DNA of 9,384 nucleotides. It comes from an uncultured Actinomycetes bacterium (GTDB lineage Bacteria > Actinomycetota > Thermoleophilia > Solirubrobacterales > 70-9). Below the pieces are notes generated by a model that saw only the letters and a program-made list of their open reading frames with translations, was not told the origin of the DNA and did not search any database. Positions 1 to 7,167 of this stretch are shown here, piece after piece. How positions within the stretch are numbered: position 1 is the stretch's first letter; every line of letters begins with the position of its first letter. The stretch covers positions 1-9,384 of the forward strand of contig CALCIA010000095.1 in the NCBI GenBank assembly GCA_937907435.1. Reading direction: 5' to 3'. The position numbers were made by a program, and so were the translations under genes.

Positions 1-1
1 C

Positions 2-101
2 GGCCACAGCCTGCCCGGGCCGTGGCGAGAGGGGCGGGTCCTTCCGGGCGACAGCTTGCGGGGCCACGTCCCTTCCGGTCCACGGCGCAGAGGACGGGAC
101 C
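2..101. repeat. Diverged two-copy tandem repeat, period about 60 bp
   Basis: Bases 1-60 and 61-120 align with no gaps at a little over half of positions. The best stretch is 2-41 against 62-101, with shared blocks GGCCAC, GGCG, AGAGG (shifted by one base) and CGGG. The segment lies downstream of the epoxide hydrolase stop codon, and I see no convincing gene in 1-171. It may be an old duplication or chance similarity in GC-rich DNA. Confidence 0.35.
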
Positions 102-171
102 ACGGCGAGCGCCATGAGCGCGCTTGTCCCCCCCGGGCCGAGAGGCCTTCGGTCGACTGCGCCTGGCGGCC

Positions 172-1125
172 TCAGTCGAAGTTCGACTGCAGCCAGGCGA
201 CCAGGAGACCGTTCACCTCGTCGGGCTTCTCCTGCTGGACCCAGTGGCCGGCGTCGGCGATCTCATGTTGCGCGAGTTGCGGCAGGTAGGCGTCGAGGCC
301 GTCGTAGGCGGCGGCGGGGAAGAACCAGTCGTCGTCGGCCCAGATCAGGAGCGCGGGCTTGTCGACGACGTAGTTGGAGCCCTGGGCCTCTTCGAAGTCC
401 TTGCGCAGGGCGCGGTACCAGTTGAGGCCGCCGGTGAAGCCGGTGCGCTCGTATATGTCGACGTAGAAGCGGAGCTCGTCCTCGTCGACGAGGGGCTCGC
501 CGAAGAGCTGGGGGTCGGCGACGAAGACGCCCGCCGGGACTTCCTGGATCGCTTTCGGGGCCGCCTCGAACTCCGCCCGGGTCATGCCGCGGCCGCGCAT
601 CAGCGAGCGGAAGGTGTGCTCGACGTCCTCGCCGAGGATCTTCTCGCCGACGCCCGGCTCCTGGAAGGTGCGCATGTAGTGGTTGGGGCCGCGCAGTTCG
701 TCGTAGGTTTCGATCATGTCTTTGGGCGACTCCCAGGTGAAGTAGGGAGTGCAGACGCTGCCGATGCCGAGCGTGCGCTCGGGGGCGAAGATCGCCGAGT
801 ACCAGGCGGGCATCGAGCCCCAGTCGTGGCCGAGGAAGACCGCTTCCTCGATCTCCAGGGCGTCGAGCAGGCCGGTCAGGTCGGCGACCAGGTTCTTGAC
901 GCTGTAGGTCTGCGCGTCCGCGGGGGCATCGGTCCCGCCGTAGCCGCGCTGGCTGGGGACGATGGCGCGGAAGCCGGCCTCGACCACGGCCGGCACCTGC
1001 TTGCGCCAGGAGAAGGGGTGCTCGGGGAAGCCGTGCAGCAGCAGCACCGGCGTGCCCTCGCCCTCCTCGAAGTACTCCATCGTGATGCCGTTGGTCTGTG
1101 CGGTCTTCGGTGCGGTCCAGTCCAT
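172..1125 (-). CDS. Soluble epoxide hydrolase (alpha/beta hydrolase fold)
   Basis: This 317-residue cytosolic protein has the full signature of a soluble epoxide hydrolase, which opens an epoxide with water to give a vicinal diol. In order: oxyanion-hole motif HGFPE (31-35); nucleophile elbow GHDWGS with Asp101; cap-domain motif Y150-x3-FQEPG; second cap tyrosine Y237 in NWYR; an acidic residue in WADDDW (264-266); catalytic His294 in GHW. Both ring-opening tyrosines and the FQEPG element are conserved in known epoxide hydrolases, which separates this from lipases, C-C hydrolases (Ser nucleophile) and haloalkane dehalogenases. Length is normal and no signal peptide is visible. The ATG at 1125 is favoured because a -10-like TAGGTT sits six bases upstream and no ribosome site is seen. 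It is divergent from the amidohydrolase gene. The physiological epoxide is unknown. Confidence 0.9.
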   Translation of the reverse strand: MDWTAPKTAQTNGITMEYFEEGEGTPVLLLHGFPEHPFSWRKQVPAVVEAGFRAIVPSQRGYGGTDAPADAQTYSVKNLVADLTGLLDALEIEEAVFLGHDWGSMPAWYSAIFAPERTLGIGSVCTPYFTWESPKDMIETYDELRGPNHYMRTFQEPGVGEKILGEDVEHTFRSLMRGRGMTRAEFEAAPKAIQEVPAGVFVADPQLFGEPLVDEDELRFYVDIYERTGFTGGLNWYRALRKDFEEAQGSNYVVDKPALLIWADDDWFFPAAAYDGLDAYLPQLAQHEIADAGHWVQQEKPDEVNGLLVAWLQSNFD

Positions 1126-1131
1126 GGCTCG

Positions 1132-1137
1132 AACCTA
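1132..1137 (-). promoter_or_regulatory. Putative -10 box of a leaderless epoxide hydrolase transcript
   Basis: Read on the minus strand, TAGGTT fits the actinobacterial TANNNT -10 pattern. Exactly six bases (CGAGCC) separate it from the ATG, placing the expected transcription start on the A of the start codon. I find no good -35 hexamer at 16-18 bases. Confidence 0.5.
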
Positions 1138-1235
1138 ACCGCCCTGCCGAGGGGCGCCGGCCGGGGCACCGCGGGCCTTTGTCGAATCTCCCAGCGGCGG
1201 GGCGGCGGCCTTCCCCGGTCCCGCGGGGGCGCGCC

Positions 1236-1241
1236 TAGGGT
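1236..1241 (+). promoter_or_regulatory. Putative -10 box for the amidohydrolase gene
   Basis: TAGGGT fits TANNNT. The expected transcription start is near A1248, two bases before the TTG start codon, so the transcript would be leaderless or nearly so. No convincing -35 element is seen in the GC-rich upstream sequence. Confidence 0.4.
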
Positions 1242-1249
1242 CGGATCAC

Positions 1250-2059
1250 TTGCGAATCGTCGACCCCTGGATGAACGCCGACATGCCCGAGTGGGGCGAC
1301 GAGCCGTGGATGGTCGCCGTCGCCGAGCGCTACCTCGGCTCCGGCCGGGAGGGGCTGCGCCGGCTCGAGGCGGCGGAGCTGCTCGAGGCGATGGACGCCG
1401 CCGGGGTCGAGCGGGCGATCCTCGACCTCAACCTCGACCGGCCCTCCGAGCACACCCTGCGGGTGGTCGAGGCCGCGCCCGAGCGCTTCGCGCTCTCCGG
1501 CCGGGTCGACCCGCGCAGCGTGATGGAGGCGGTCCGCAAACTCCGCGCCGCCCACGCCGACCTGCCGCTGGTCGCCGCCAAGGTCGTCCCCTTCATGCAG
1601 GACCTGCCGCCGACGCACCCGAGCCACTACCCGCTCTACGCCGCCTGCGTCGAACTCGGGTTGCCGATCCAGATCAACACCGGCATCCCCGGACCGCCGC
1701 TGCCGAGCGCCTGCCAGGAACCGATCCACCTGGACCGGGTCTGCTTCGACTTCCCCGACCTCACGGTGGTGATGGCGCACGGCGCCGACCCCTGGTGGGA
1801 GGTGGCGATCCGGCTGATGATCAAGTGGCCGAACCTGCACCTGCAGACCTCCGCCTACCGGCCCCGGTACCTGCCCGAGTCGCTGCTCCACTACATGCGC
1901 ACCCGCGGCCCCGACAAGGTCCTCTTCTCCTCCGACCACCCGCTGCTCGAGATCGAGAAGTGCGTCGCCGACCTCGCCGCGCTCGACCTGCCCGCGCCGG
2001 TCCTCGAGGCCTACGCCGCCGGCAACGCCGAGCGCGTCTTCTTCGGCAAGGCGGCCTGA
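1250..2059 (+). CDS. Amidohydrolase-2 family protein (COG2159-like) with an eroded metal site
   Basis: This 269-residue protein has the TIM-barrel layout of the amidohydrolase-2 group, whose members are metal-dependent decarboxylases and hydrolases. Recognisable elements are a strand-1 motif IVDPWMNADMP (3-13), LPIQINTG (138-145), VVMAHGADPWWE (173-184) and KVLFSSDHP (223-231). In typical members strand 1 carries HxH and the middle motif reads IHTG. Here these positions are W7/N9 and N143, whereas His177 and the late Asp229 remain. A full binuclear zinc site is therefore unlikely; activity could be mononuclear, altered or absent. The start is TTG at 1250: it keeps the strand-1 motif and lies just after a -10 box, whereas the next ATGs (1271, 1283) would cut that strand. 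The gene converges on the carboxylase operon. The substrate is unknown. Confidence 0.75.
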   Translation: MRIVDPWMNADMPEWGDEPWMVAVAERYLGSGREGLRRLEAAELLEAMDAAGVERAILDLNLDRPSEHTLRVVEAAPERFALSGRVDPRSVMEAVRKLRAAHADLPLVAAKVVPFMQDLPPTHPSHYPLYAACVELGLPIQINTGIPGPPLPSACQEPIHLDRVCFDFPDLTVVMAHGADPWWEVAIRLMIKWPNLHLQTSAYRPRYLPESLLHYMRTRGPDKVLFSSDHPLLEIEKCVADLAALDLPAPVLEAYAAGNAERVFFGKAA

Positions 2060-2075
2060 ACCGGCACCGCGACGA

Positions 2076-2130
2076 TTTCGCGGGAACTACGGGTACAGTT
2101 TCGCGGCACTTTGGGATACAAGTTCGCGAC
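2076..2130. repeat. Short imperfect direct-repeat array in the convergent intergenic gap
   Basis: Two units follow one another, 2076-2098 (23 bases) and 2099-2122 (24 bases). Both begin TTTCGCGG and share ACT, GGG, TACA and a final G in order. A third partial unit, TTCGCGAC, starts at 2123. The stretch is less GC-rich than the flanking genes and codes for nothing credible. It may be a trace of a mobile-element end or a small intergenic repeat family; I cannot identify it. Confidence 0.5.
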
Positions 2131-2153
2131 TGCGCTGACCCAGCGCGCGGTCG
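2127..2153. terminator. Hairpin between convergent genes, probable bidirectional terminator
   Basis: The core stem is GCGCTG (2132-2137) with CAGCGC (2141-2146) around an ACC loop. Outer arms CGAC (2127-2130) and GTCG (2150-2153) extend it across an asymmetric internal bulge. It lies between the amidohydrolase stop (2059) and the carboxylase operon stop (2169), where transcription from both sides must end. There is no U-tract, which is common in high-GC actinobacteria but makes the call uncertain. Confidence 0.5.
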
Positions 2154-2168
2154 TCAGTTGTCGCCGGA

Positions 2169-4967
2169 TCAGGGGACGGGGCGGCGGAGCCAGCCGGCGT
2201 AGAAGCCGGCGATGTCGGGGAGGTACTCGTGCATGACGGGGTAGCCCGGGGGCACGGCTTCGGTCTCCAGCAGGCGGCCGGAGCGGGGGCAGTAGAACTC
2301 GCGCAGCTCCTGCCAGTCGCCTTCGGGGTGGCCGAGCTCGGGGTAGACCTCGCGGTAAAGGTCGTCGCTGTCGCGGACGAACATCGGCGCGTGCATCTTC
2401 CAGTTCTCGTCCCAGCGGCAGAGGTCGGCGCCGGCGTCGGTGCGGATCACGAGCTCGCCGTCGCTCGCGCGGCGGACGATGTTCATGCCTTCGCCGTAGG
2501 GGAGGACGATCGGGTCGTCGTAGTCGACCCGGCTCTGCAGGAGCGCCACCCATTTGTCGAAGCGGTCGGGGTCCTTGATGCCCGACTGGATCTCCTTCAC
2601 GGCGCGCCGCGAGAGCTTCTCGTCGAGCAGGTCGGCAAGCGTCTCCGGCGTCACCCGCGTCGTGACCGGGACCTCGACCAGGTCGGGCGGCAGGAAGACC
2701 TCGGAGCCGGCGAGGAACTCGCGCACCGAGTCCGCCGGGGTCACCTTCCCCGGCTCCGATACCTGCGTCGCCGTGGTCGGCGTGACGACGTCGAACTCGA
2801 AGTCCGCGGGCAGGTCCCAGAAGCCGCGAAACTCCGCCGCCCAGCGCGGTTCGAGGCGCATCGACTCCGCGTACATCACCTGCACCGGCTCGATCAGGTC
2901 GCCCGCCAGGATGCGTTCGCGCTGCTCCGCCCACCACTCCGCCGCCGGCCGCGCCCGGTCGAGCCGCGCCCGCATCAGGCCCTCGCGGTCGCCGAGGCCG
3001 TAGGCCCGCTCGGCCCAACGGCGCTCGAGGTGGCCGCCTGAGATGTCGTCCTCGATCCGCTCCTCGCCGCGCAGCAGGGGATCGCCGAGCCCGCCGCCGC
3101 CGCGCCCGGTGCTCAGGTAGAGATCACCGGTCTTGACCGCGATCATCATCGTGTAGGGGTCCTGTTCGAGCTGGTGCTCCCCACCGAAGGCACGCAGCGC
3201 CGCCTCCTCGCCGCTGACGTCGCCGACCGGGTAGGCGTCCCCCGCCGCGGCGCGCTCGAAGATGTCGGAGCCGAACACGTTGTGGACGTAGGCGCTCGGC
3301 GCCGGGTAGCCGCCGAACAGGCCCGGCGAGGTCAGCATGCCCCCGGCGCCGATGTTCTCGATCTCGAAGTCCTGGGTGCCGTTGACGAGCAGCAGCGTCT
3401 CGAAGGAGGAGCCGCCGCGGTGCCGCCCCCAGCCGCCGGTGTTGGGCTTGATCCGCCGGCCGAGGTAGACCATCGGCTTGACCAGCTCCCACATCTCGAT
3501 GTCGCCCATGTCGCCCTCGGGGTTGAAGACGGCGGCGCCGTAGTCGAGCCCGTCGAGCACGTACTTGCCGCCCTGGCCCTGGGCGCCGATCTCGAAGTTC
3601 ATGAAGCCGGAGATCTGCCCGTACTGGTCGATCCCGCCGCCCTGGGCGACGTTGCCGGGCACGGTGTAGGTCGAGAGGACCTCCTCGATGTAGCCGCGCG
3701 ACTGCAGCGCCCGCGAGATCGCCCGCAGGTACCCGGTCGAGGTCGTGAACATCGGCATCCAGGGGAACGAGGACGAGCACGGCGCCTCGCCGAGGTGGGC
3801 CCAGCTGCCCTCGGTGAGCAGCAGCTCGGTCGCGTAGTAGGCGCCGTCGTTGATCTTGTCGTTGCAGATCAGCGTCTGGGTGAAGAGGATCCACTGCATC
3901 CCCTGCTGCGCCGCCGGGGTGGCGTTGAAGGAGTGCCAGCCCCAGGCCGAGGAGCCGCGCAGGTCGGTGGTCCAGCGGCCGTCGCGGTCGACCACCGCCT
4001 CGTAGGCACCGTGGATGATCAGGTCGCGCTGGGCGCGCTTCGGCAGGTTGGCCTTGTTCGCGTAGCGCGCCTCGGTGAAGCCGGCGGAGCGATAGCGGCC
4101 GGGGACGAGGAGGCCGCGGACGCGTGACTTGAAGTCCCGCCGCCCGTCCTCGATCGCCTCGCGCATGAACTGCTTGAACGGCGCCGTCCCCTCCTCCAGC
4201 ACGAGCCGCTCGACCGCATCGCGGATCATGTGGCAGCCGGCCAGGCGGGTGCGCTCGTCGAGCAGGTAGAGGCCCGGCGCGCGGCTCTGCATCGAGACCC
4301 GCTTGGTGTGCCACTGGGCGATCGTGTCGGCTTCGCCGATCTTCATGCAGTGGAGGTCGATGCCGTCGTCGAAGCGGGTCGTCGGGGCGACGCAGACGCC
4401 GCCCGGGGTCGAGGCGCCGATGTCCATCACGTGGATCACGCCGCCCGCCCAGCCCAACAGCTCGCCGTCGTCCTCGGGGTTGAAGATCGGCACGAAGGTC
4501 TGCACGTCGGCGTTGTGGACGTCACCGATCGTCGGCTGGTTGTTGGCGAAGATGTCACCGGGGGCGATCCCCGGGTTGCCCTCCCAGCCGTTGCGCACCA
4601 TGAACTTGATCGCCTCGCTCATCGTGTGGACGTGGACGATGATCCCGGTCGAGAGCGCCACGTTGTCGCCCTCCGGGGTGTAGAGGGCGAAGCAGATCTC
4701 CCCCAGCTCGCGCACGATCGGCGAGGCGCTGATGTTGAGCGCCGTCTCCCGCGCCGTGACCATGCCGCCGCGCACCCGCGAGAAGAGCTTCTCGAAGTGC
4801 AAGGGGTCCGATTCCTTCATCGCCAGCTTGCGCAGCCCGGCGTAGTGGCCGGTCCGCTCGAAGGCGTCGTCCTGGGCGGCCAGCATCGCCGCCAGCGTCT
4901 GCCCGTCCCAGCCGATCGGCGCTCGCTCCTCCGGCTCCAGCGCCCGCGTCCGCTCGATCGTCGCCAT
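2169..4967 (-). CDS. Ketone (acetone-type) carboxylase, fused alpha-gamma subunit
   Basis: This 932-residue cytosolic protein combines two normally separate subunits of ATP-dependent acetone carboxylase, which makes acetoacetate from acetone and bicarbonate. Residues about 1-725 are the alpha (AcxB, hydantoinase-B/oxoprolinase) module, with H151-x-x-D154 in GDVHNAD and H179 in VIHVMD. These match in order and nearly in number the manganese ligands I recall for Xanthobacter AcxB (His150, Asp153, His175). Residues about 726-770 form a linker. About 771-932 match the roughly 168-residue gamma subunit AcxC: KDPDRF (798-803), IVLPYG (820-825), CRWDENWK (850-857), EFYCP (890-894), PVMHEYLPDI (910-919) and GFY.GWL near the end. 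Only two cysteines (C850, C893) remain in the gamma part. The ATG at 4967 has an AGGAGG site nine bases upstream, inside the end of the beta-subunit gene. The length and AcxC-like tail argue against a plain hydantoinase or 5-oxoprolinase. The true substrate may be another ketone. Confidence 0.85.
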   Translation of the reverse strand: MATIERTRALEPEERAPIGWDGQTLAAMLAAQDDAFERTGHYAGLRKLAMKESDPLHFEKLFSRVRGGMVTARETALNISASPIVRELGEICFALYTPEGDNVALSTGIIVHVHTMSEAIKFMVRNGWEGNPGIAPGDIFANNQPTIGDVHNADVQTFVPIFNPEDDGELLGWAGGVIHVMDIGASTPGGVCVAPTTRFDDGIDLHCMKIGEADTIAQWHTKRVSMQSRAPGLYLLDERTRLAGCHMIRDAVERLVLEEGTAPFKQFMREAIEDGRRDFKSRVRGLLVPGRYRSAGFTEARYANKANLPKRAQRDLIIHGAYEAVVDRDGRWTTDLRGSSAWGWHSFNATPAAQQGMQWILFTQTLICNDKINDGAYYATELLLTEGSWAHLGEAPCSSSFPWMPMFTTSTGYLRAISRALQSRGYIEEVLSTYTVPGNVAQGGGIDQYGQISGFMNFEIGAQGQGGKYVLDGLDYGAAVFNPEGDMGDIEMWELVKPMVYLGRRIKPNTGGWGRHRGGSSFETLLLVNGTQDFEIENIGAGGMLTSPGLFGGYPAPSAYVHNVFGSDIFERAAAGDAYPVGDVSGEEAALRAFGGEHQLEQDPYTMMIAVKTGDLYLSTGRGGGGLGDPLLRGEERIEDDISGGHLERRWAERAYGLGDREGLMRARLDRARPAAEWWAEQRERILAGDLIEPVQVMYAESMRLEPRWAAEFRGFWDLPADFEFDVVTPTTATQVSEPGKVTPADSVREFLAGSEVFLPPDLVEVPVTTRVTPETLADLLDEKLSRRAVKEIQSGIKDPDRFDKWVALLQSRVDYDDPIVLPYGEGMNIVRRASDGELVIRTDAGADLCRWDENWKMHAPMFVRDSDDLYREVYPELGHPEGDWQELREFYCPRSGRLLETEAVPPGYPVMHEYLPDIAGFYAGWLRRPVP

Positions 4968-4971
4968 CGCC

Positions 4972-7119
4972 TCAGGCCTCCTTGTTCTCGAGGTGGAAGA
5001 TCCCGTGCTCGTCGAGCCAGGCCCGCCGGTCGGGCGGGATCGGGAAGGTGGTGGACTCGGCCTCCAGCACCGCCGGGCCCTCGATCGTCTGGCCGTTGCC
5101 GACGTCGTCCATCTCGTAGACGTCGCTGGTGGCGTGGCCGTCCGCCCACCAGACCTGCCGCGTCTCCTTCACCGGCGGCGTGCCGGCTTCGGCGGGCAGC
5201 ACCGGCAGGGTCGGCTTCTCGATCGGCACCGAGCCCTTGACGATCGCCTGGGCGACCAGGTAACCGAGCTCCGGCGAGGACGCCGCCCGCGCGTACATCC
5301 GCGTGTAGGTGCGCTCGAAGGCGTCGATCAGCTGCTCGATGTCCTCGATCGAGTCGACCTCCGGGCGCGGCGCGTCGACCTCGATGTCGACCAGCTGGCC
5401 GTAGTACTGCATCCGCACCATGTGGGTGAAGGAGACGTCCTCGGCGGCGTGGCCGGACTTCGCGAACTCGGCCCGCACGCGGTCCTCGAGGGAGCGCCAG
5501 GCCTGGGTCAGGAGGCCGCCCATCGCGACCTTTTCGGCCTCCGGCGCGCCGGGCAGGAGGGGCAGGTCGACCTGGCGGTCGAAGCGGTACTCGAAGTCGG
5601 CACAGGCGCAGCCGAAGGCGGAGAAGCCCGCCGCCCACTCCGGCACCAGCACCTGCTGGTAGGGGACGCCGCTGGTGTACCCGGCGACGTGCAGCGGACC
5701 GCCGCCGCCGTAACAGAGCAGGGCGTAATCGGCGGGGCTGTAGCCCTTGCCGAGGATGCGGCCGACCGCCTCGTTGCGCAGCGAGGTCTCGAACAGCTCG
5801 ATCACCCCGGCGGCGGCGTCCTCGATCCCGAGGCCGAGCGGCTCGGCGACCTGGCGGCGCACCTCGTGGCGGGCCCGCTCGACGTCGAGCTGAACCTGGC
5901 CGCCGAGGAAGTACTCGGGGTTCAGCCGGCCGAGCACGAGGTTCAGGTCGGTGATCGACACCGTCTCCACCCCGCCCTCCGGCCAGGCCGTGCCGATCAT
6001 CGCGCCGGCCGAGTCGGGGCCGACCTCGGGGCGCCGCGCGTTGGGGTCGATGCGGACGAAGGAGCCGCAGCCGGCGCCGACCGAGTCGATCTGCACCAGC
6101 GGCATGTTGAGCAGGAATTTCGCCATGTCCGGGGTCGTCGTCACCTCGTAGCGCTTGCCCGTCAGCAGGGCGATGTCGAAGGAGGTGCCGCCGATGTCGG
6201 TGCAGAGGACGTTGTCGAGGTCGATCCGGTCGGCCAGCCAGCGGGCGCCGACGACGCCGCCGATCGGGCCGGACACCAGCGTCGTCGCCAACTGCTCGGC
6301 GTCGATCGAGATCGTCCCGCCGTGCGAGGCCATCACCCGCAGCTCGAAGCCGGCGCCGCGCTCCTTGGTGCGGTCGCGGACGGTGCGCAGGGTCCCGCGC
6401 GAGGGCTCGGCGGCGTAGGCCTCGACCACCACCGTGTTCAGCCGCGGGAAATCGCGGCGCGAGGGGTAGAGCTCGGAGGAGACGAACACGGGGCAGTCGC
6501 CGTCGACGCCGCGGGCCGCCTTCTCCTCCTCGAGGATCTCCCGCACGCGCTGCTCGTGGGCGGGGTTGCGGTAGCTGAAGATCAGCGAGACGACGATCCC
6601 CTCGACGCCGTCGTCGAGCAGCGCCCGGGCCGCCTCGCGCACGTCCTCCTCGCGCAGCGGCAGGACCTCGTTGCCGAAGAGGTCGATGCGGCCGCGGACG
6701 CCGCGCACGCGGTCGCGCGGGATCAGCGGGTCGTTGTGGTGGTGGGTGGCGATGTGGAGGCGGTCGGCGTAGGAGAAGCCGAGGTAGGTCTGGATCCCCC
6801 GCTCCATCTGCAGCGAGTCCTCCTGGCCGGCGGTGACCAGGGCGCCGACGCGGCGGCCGGTGCGGGTCAGCAGCCGGTTCAGCATCGCGGTGCCGCTGAA
6901 GACGGCGGAGCCGATCCGCGGGAAGGCGGCCTCCGGGGTGGAGTCCCACTGGCGCATCGCGTCCTCGGCCGAGCTCATCAGCCCGACCGACTCGTCCTGC
7001 GGCGTCGTCTGTGCCTTGCCGACGACGAAGGCCCCCTCGCCGTCGACGATGAAGGTGTCGGTCATCGTGCCGCCCGCGTCGATCGCCAGCACGCGCGGGT
7101 CGTGCGTCTCAGCTCCCAT
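4972..7119 (-). CDS. Ketone (acetone-type) carboxylase beta subunit, HyuA/AcxA-like ATPase
   Basis: This 715-residue protein has almost the length recalled for acetone carboxylase beta (AcxA, about 717). It belongs to the hydantoinase-A/oxoprolinase family within the ASKHA ATPase fold. In acetone carboxylase this subunit binds ATP, which is converted to AMP and two phosphates to activate the substrates. Visible elements are the first phosphate loop DAGGTMTDTF (14-23), SGPIGG (283-288), the second phosphate motif DIGGTSFDI (308-316), VGAGCGSF (347-354) and a later CYGGGGPLH motif. DAGGTMTDT is the version I associate with AcxA, whereas 5-oxoprolinases usually have DRGGTFTD. It is the first gene of a two-gene operon; only four bases separate it from the alpha-gamma start. 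An in-frame TAG lies just upstream of the ATG and no ribosome site is seen, so initiation is probably leaderless. Confidence 0.88.
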   Translation of the reverse strand: MGAETHDPRVLAIDAGGTMTDTFIVDGEGAFVVGKAQTTPQDESVGLMSSAEDAMRQWDSTPEAAFPRIGSAVFSGTAMLNRLLTRTGRRVGALVTAGQEDSLQMERGIQTYLGFSYADRLHIATHHHNDPLIPRDRVRGVRGRIDLFGNEVLPLREEDVREAARALLDDGVEGIVVSLIFSYRNPAHEQRVREILEEEKAARGVDGDCPVFVSSELYPSRRDFPRLNTVVVEAYAAEPSRGTLRTVRDRTKERGAGFELRVMASHGGTISIDAEQLATTLVSGPIGGVVGARWLADRIDLDNVLCTDIGGTSFDIALLTGKRYEVTTTPDMAKFLLNMPLVQIDSVGAGCGSFVRIDPNARRPEVGPDSAGAMIGTAWPEGGVETVSITDLNLVLGRLNPEYFLGGQVQLDVERARHEVRRQVAEPLGLGIEDAAAGVIELFETSLRNEAVGRILGKGYSPADYALLCYGGGGPLHVAGYTSGVPYQQVLVPEWAAGFSAFGCACADFEYRFDRQVDLPLLPGAPEAEKVAMGGLLTQAWRSLEDRVRAEFAKSGHAAEDVSFTHMVRMQYYGQLVDIEVDAPRPEVDSIEDIEQLIDAFERTYTRMYARAASSPELGYLVAQAIVKGSVPIEKPTLPVLPAEAGTPPVKETRQVWWADGHATSDVYEMDDVGNGQTIEGPAVLEAESTTFPIPPDRRAWLDEHGIFHLENKEA
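4977..4982 (-). promoter_or_regulatory. Ribosome binding site of the alpha-gamma carboxylase gene
   Basis: On the minus strand a perfect AGGAGG lies nine bases before the ATG at 4967. It sits within the last codons of the beta-subunit gene. It fixes the start of the downstream gene and indicates translation from a shared mRNA, in contrast to the leaderless-looking starts elsewhere in the window. Confidence 0.85.
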
Positions 7120-7125
7120 GCGGCG

Positions 7126-7154
7126 AGACTAGGCCGGGTCGGGAGCGTTGTCGT
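7126..7154 (-). promoter_or_regulatory. Putative promoter of the carboxylase operon
   Basis: On the minus strand, -35-like ACGACA (7149-7154) is followed after 17 bases by -10-like TAGTCT (7126-7131). Six bases separate the -10 from the ATG at 7119, so the expected transcription start is the A of that ATG. The spacing is ideal, but the -35 matches the TTGACA consensus at only four of six bases. The operator palindrome lies upstream of this promoter, where a bound activator could act. Confidence 0.5.
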
Positions 7155-7167
7155 CGTCTTCCACAAC

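Noticed and set aside
1..171. Short open frames at the left end
   Set aside because: They are Arg/Pro-rich, lack start signals and domains, and overlap the diverged repeat.
173..189. Palindrome CAGTCGAA-G-TTCGACTG over the epoxide hydrolase stop codon
   Set aside because: A one-base spacer cannot form a stable hairpin, most of it is coding sequence, and there is no promoter for an operator to act on. A 6-bp stem at 142-173 with a 20-base loop is also too weak to call a terminator.
124..2202. A 692-codon open frame on the plus strand spanning the epoxide hydrolase and amidohydrolase genes
   Set aside because: It covers two well-supported genes in other frames, is rich in Arg/Ala/Gly, and shows no domain; it is an open frame caused by high GC.
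2011..3018. Minus-strand open frame covering the 2060-2168 intergenic gap
   Set aside because: It is out of frame with the alpha-gamma carboxylase over most of its length and is Arg/Pro/Gly-rich without a domain.
2169..4967. Annotation as 5-oxoprolinase or N-methylhydantoinase B
   Set aside because: The AcxC-like C-terminal module, the His/Asp/His positions, and the DAGGTMTDT version of the motif in the partner subunit fit acetone-type carboxylase better.
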